Shown here: piece by piece, positions 63,179 through 64,000 of the stretch
Numbering within the stretch: the stretch's first letter is position 1
How the letters are laid out: each line of letters begins with the position of its first letter
Assembly (NCBI RefSeq): GCF_004167665.1
Contig: NZ_SEWE01000013.1
Span: 1 to 64,000, forward strand
DNA length: 64,000 nucleotides
Source: Hymenobacter persicinus
GTDB taxonomy: Bacteria; Bacteroidota; Bacteroidia; Cytophagales; Hymenobacteraceae
Reading direction: 5' to 3'
Position numbers and translations under genes: made by a program
The notes under the pieces: model-generated
Database searches by the model: none
What the model was told of the DNA's origin: nothing
Seen by the model: only the letters and a program-made list of their open reading frames with translations

Positions 63179-64000
63179 AAAATCCCAGACTATCTGCACA
63201 AACATCGGGGCAGGCAACTCCGCTGAGTGGCCGGTGGGCGAGAGTTTGCCCGTGGTCTTATCGACGCGGTAGGTAAAGATATTGTTGGAGTTCTGGTTGG
63301 CCACCAGCAGCACCTGCCCGCTGGGGTCGAGGGCAAAGTTGCGGGGCGTCCGGCCCTGGGTGCTCACGTGCTGCACCAGCGTCAGCTTTCTATCGGCACC
63401 GACGGCAAACACGGCGAGGCTGTTGTGGCCCCGGTTCGAGCCGTACACAAACCGTCCGTCGGGCGACACGTGCACGTCGGCGCCGGAATTGCTGCCCGCA
63501 AAGTCGGCCGGCAGCGTGGACTGGGTCTGGAGTCCAGCAAAAGTGCCCTTCCCGGCGTCGTAGTCGAGGGCCGTGATGGTCGAATTCAGTTCGTTGATCA
63601 GGTAGGCGTGGCGGCCGTCGGGGTGAAACGTGAGGTGGCGCGGGCCTGCCCCGGGCGCGGCCGTGAAGGCTGACCCGCCAGCTTGCCAAGTGTGCGCCGC
63701 GGCATCCAGGGAATAGCGGTACACCTTATCGGTGCCCAGGTCCACGGCGAAGACATAACGGTTGGCGGGGTCGGGCAGCAGGCAGTGGGCGTGGGCACTT
63801 GCCTGGTTTTTGTGCGGACCACGGCCCTCATGCTGGTCGAAGGCGGTGGCGGGGGCCAGCCCCCCGTCGGCCTGCACGGGCAGCAAGCTCACGTTGCCGC
63901 CCACGTAGTTGGCCACCAGCACGTTTTTCTCCGCCTGATCCAGGCTGATGTAGCAGGGCGAGGCCCCGCCCGAAGGCTGTTGCCCCAGCAAGGTCAGCTG
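63170..64000 (-). CDS. Lactonase family (YbhE/Pgl-like beta-propeller) protein, N-terminus outside window
   Basis: At least 276 residues of a seven-bladed beta-propeller are visible, with blade motifs such as HLTFHPDGRHAYLINE, VHVSPDGRFVYGSNRG and FALDPSGQVLLVANQ. This is the family of YbhE-type 6-phosphogluconolactonases and related carboxy-cis,cis-muconate cyclases. The frame runs open through the right edge, so the N-terminus is missing. Whether it is the pentose-phosphate lactonase or an exported relative cannot be told without the start. Confidence 0.88.
   Translation of the reverse strand, partial: QLTLLGQQPSGGASPCYISLDQAEKNVLVANYVGGNVSLLPVQADGGLAPATAFDQHEGRGPHKNQASAHAHCLLPDPANRYVFAVDLGTDKVYRYSLDAAAHTWQAGGSAFTAAPGAGPRHLTFHPDGRHAYLINELNSTITALDYDAGKGTFAGLQTQSTLPADFAGSNSGADVHVSPDGRFVYGSNRGHNSLAVFAVGADRKLTLVQHVSTQGRTPRNFALDPSGQVLLVANQNSNNIFTYRVDKTTGKLSPTGHSAELPAPMFVQIVWDFTR

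Overview
The window looks like a chromosomal piece of a Bacteroidota bacterium, most probably a Hymenobacter-like member of the Cytophagales; this is inference from content, not from a marker gene. The pointers are: GC-rich coding DNA; almost no Shine-Dalgarno sequences; many promoters with the Bacteroidota -7 box TAnnTTTG; two proteins with type IX secretion (T9SS) C-terminal signals; a TPR/PD40/OmpA protein of PorE layout; and families common in this phylum (DUF5686, DUF2147, DUF4920, LytTR two-component pair, fused isobutyryl-CoA mutase). I saw no rRNA, tRNA, CRISPR array, prophage or conjugative element.

Layout. 1-10.9 kb: a small membrane protein, 3-hydroxyacyl-CoA dehydrogenase, a 42-bp tandem repeat array, msrA, an orphan Imm35-type protein behind dapD, a GT4 glycosyltransferase, fabH, a DtxR/MntR-type regulator, mnmE, citrate synthase, and two paralogous small secreted helical proteins. 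11-17 kb (minus strand): lepA, then a tight run of a 59-codon gene, folD, queE and the PorE-like protein. 17-22 kb: a membrane protein, a HbpS/GlcG-like protein, a 117-aa protein beside a large KatE catalase, and a VOC protein pair. 22-28 kb: icmF carrying an in-frame palindromic repeat, an AT-rich membrane-protein gene broken by TGA, a REP-associated transposase bracketed by four REP palindromes, and a secreted MBL-fold hydrolase.

28-41 kb: an M50-type membrane protease, an acyltransferase, a lipoprotein class B PBP, a 21-bp-periodic repeat array, a secreted protein of unknown role, DinB-like and aldo/keto reductase genes, a DUF5686 outer-membrane protein divergent from a LytS/LytTR pair. 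41-50 kb: a 44-codon gene missed by length cutoffs, an FKBP isomerase, a KUP potassium transporter, a subtilase lipoprotein, an M61 peptidase and an NlpC/P60 hydrolase. 50-64 kb: a hairpin-rich stretch of about 640 bp without a convincing gene, tandem DUF2147 proteins, a T9SS-A-tagged M1 aminopeptidase divergent from a T9SS-B-tagged surface protein, a stand-alone oxidase subunit III, two overlapping unknown small genes, ligA, a periplasmic rhodanese and a lactonase cut by the right edge.

Most genes are single units separated by strong hairpin terminators, and in several places a promoter -7 box follows the upstream terminator T-tract by only a few bases. There is no obvious defence island or biosynthetic cluster. 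The most interesting signals are non-coding or small: the RAYT/REP unit, the palindrome inside icmF, two arrays with periods of 21 and 42 bp, start codons sitting 3-5 nt behind -7 boxes, and the 44-codon gene.
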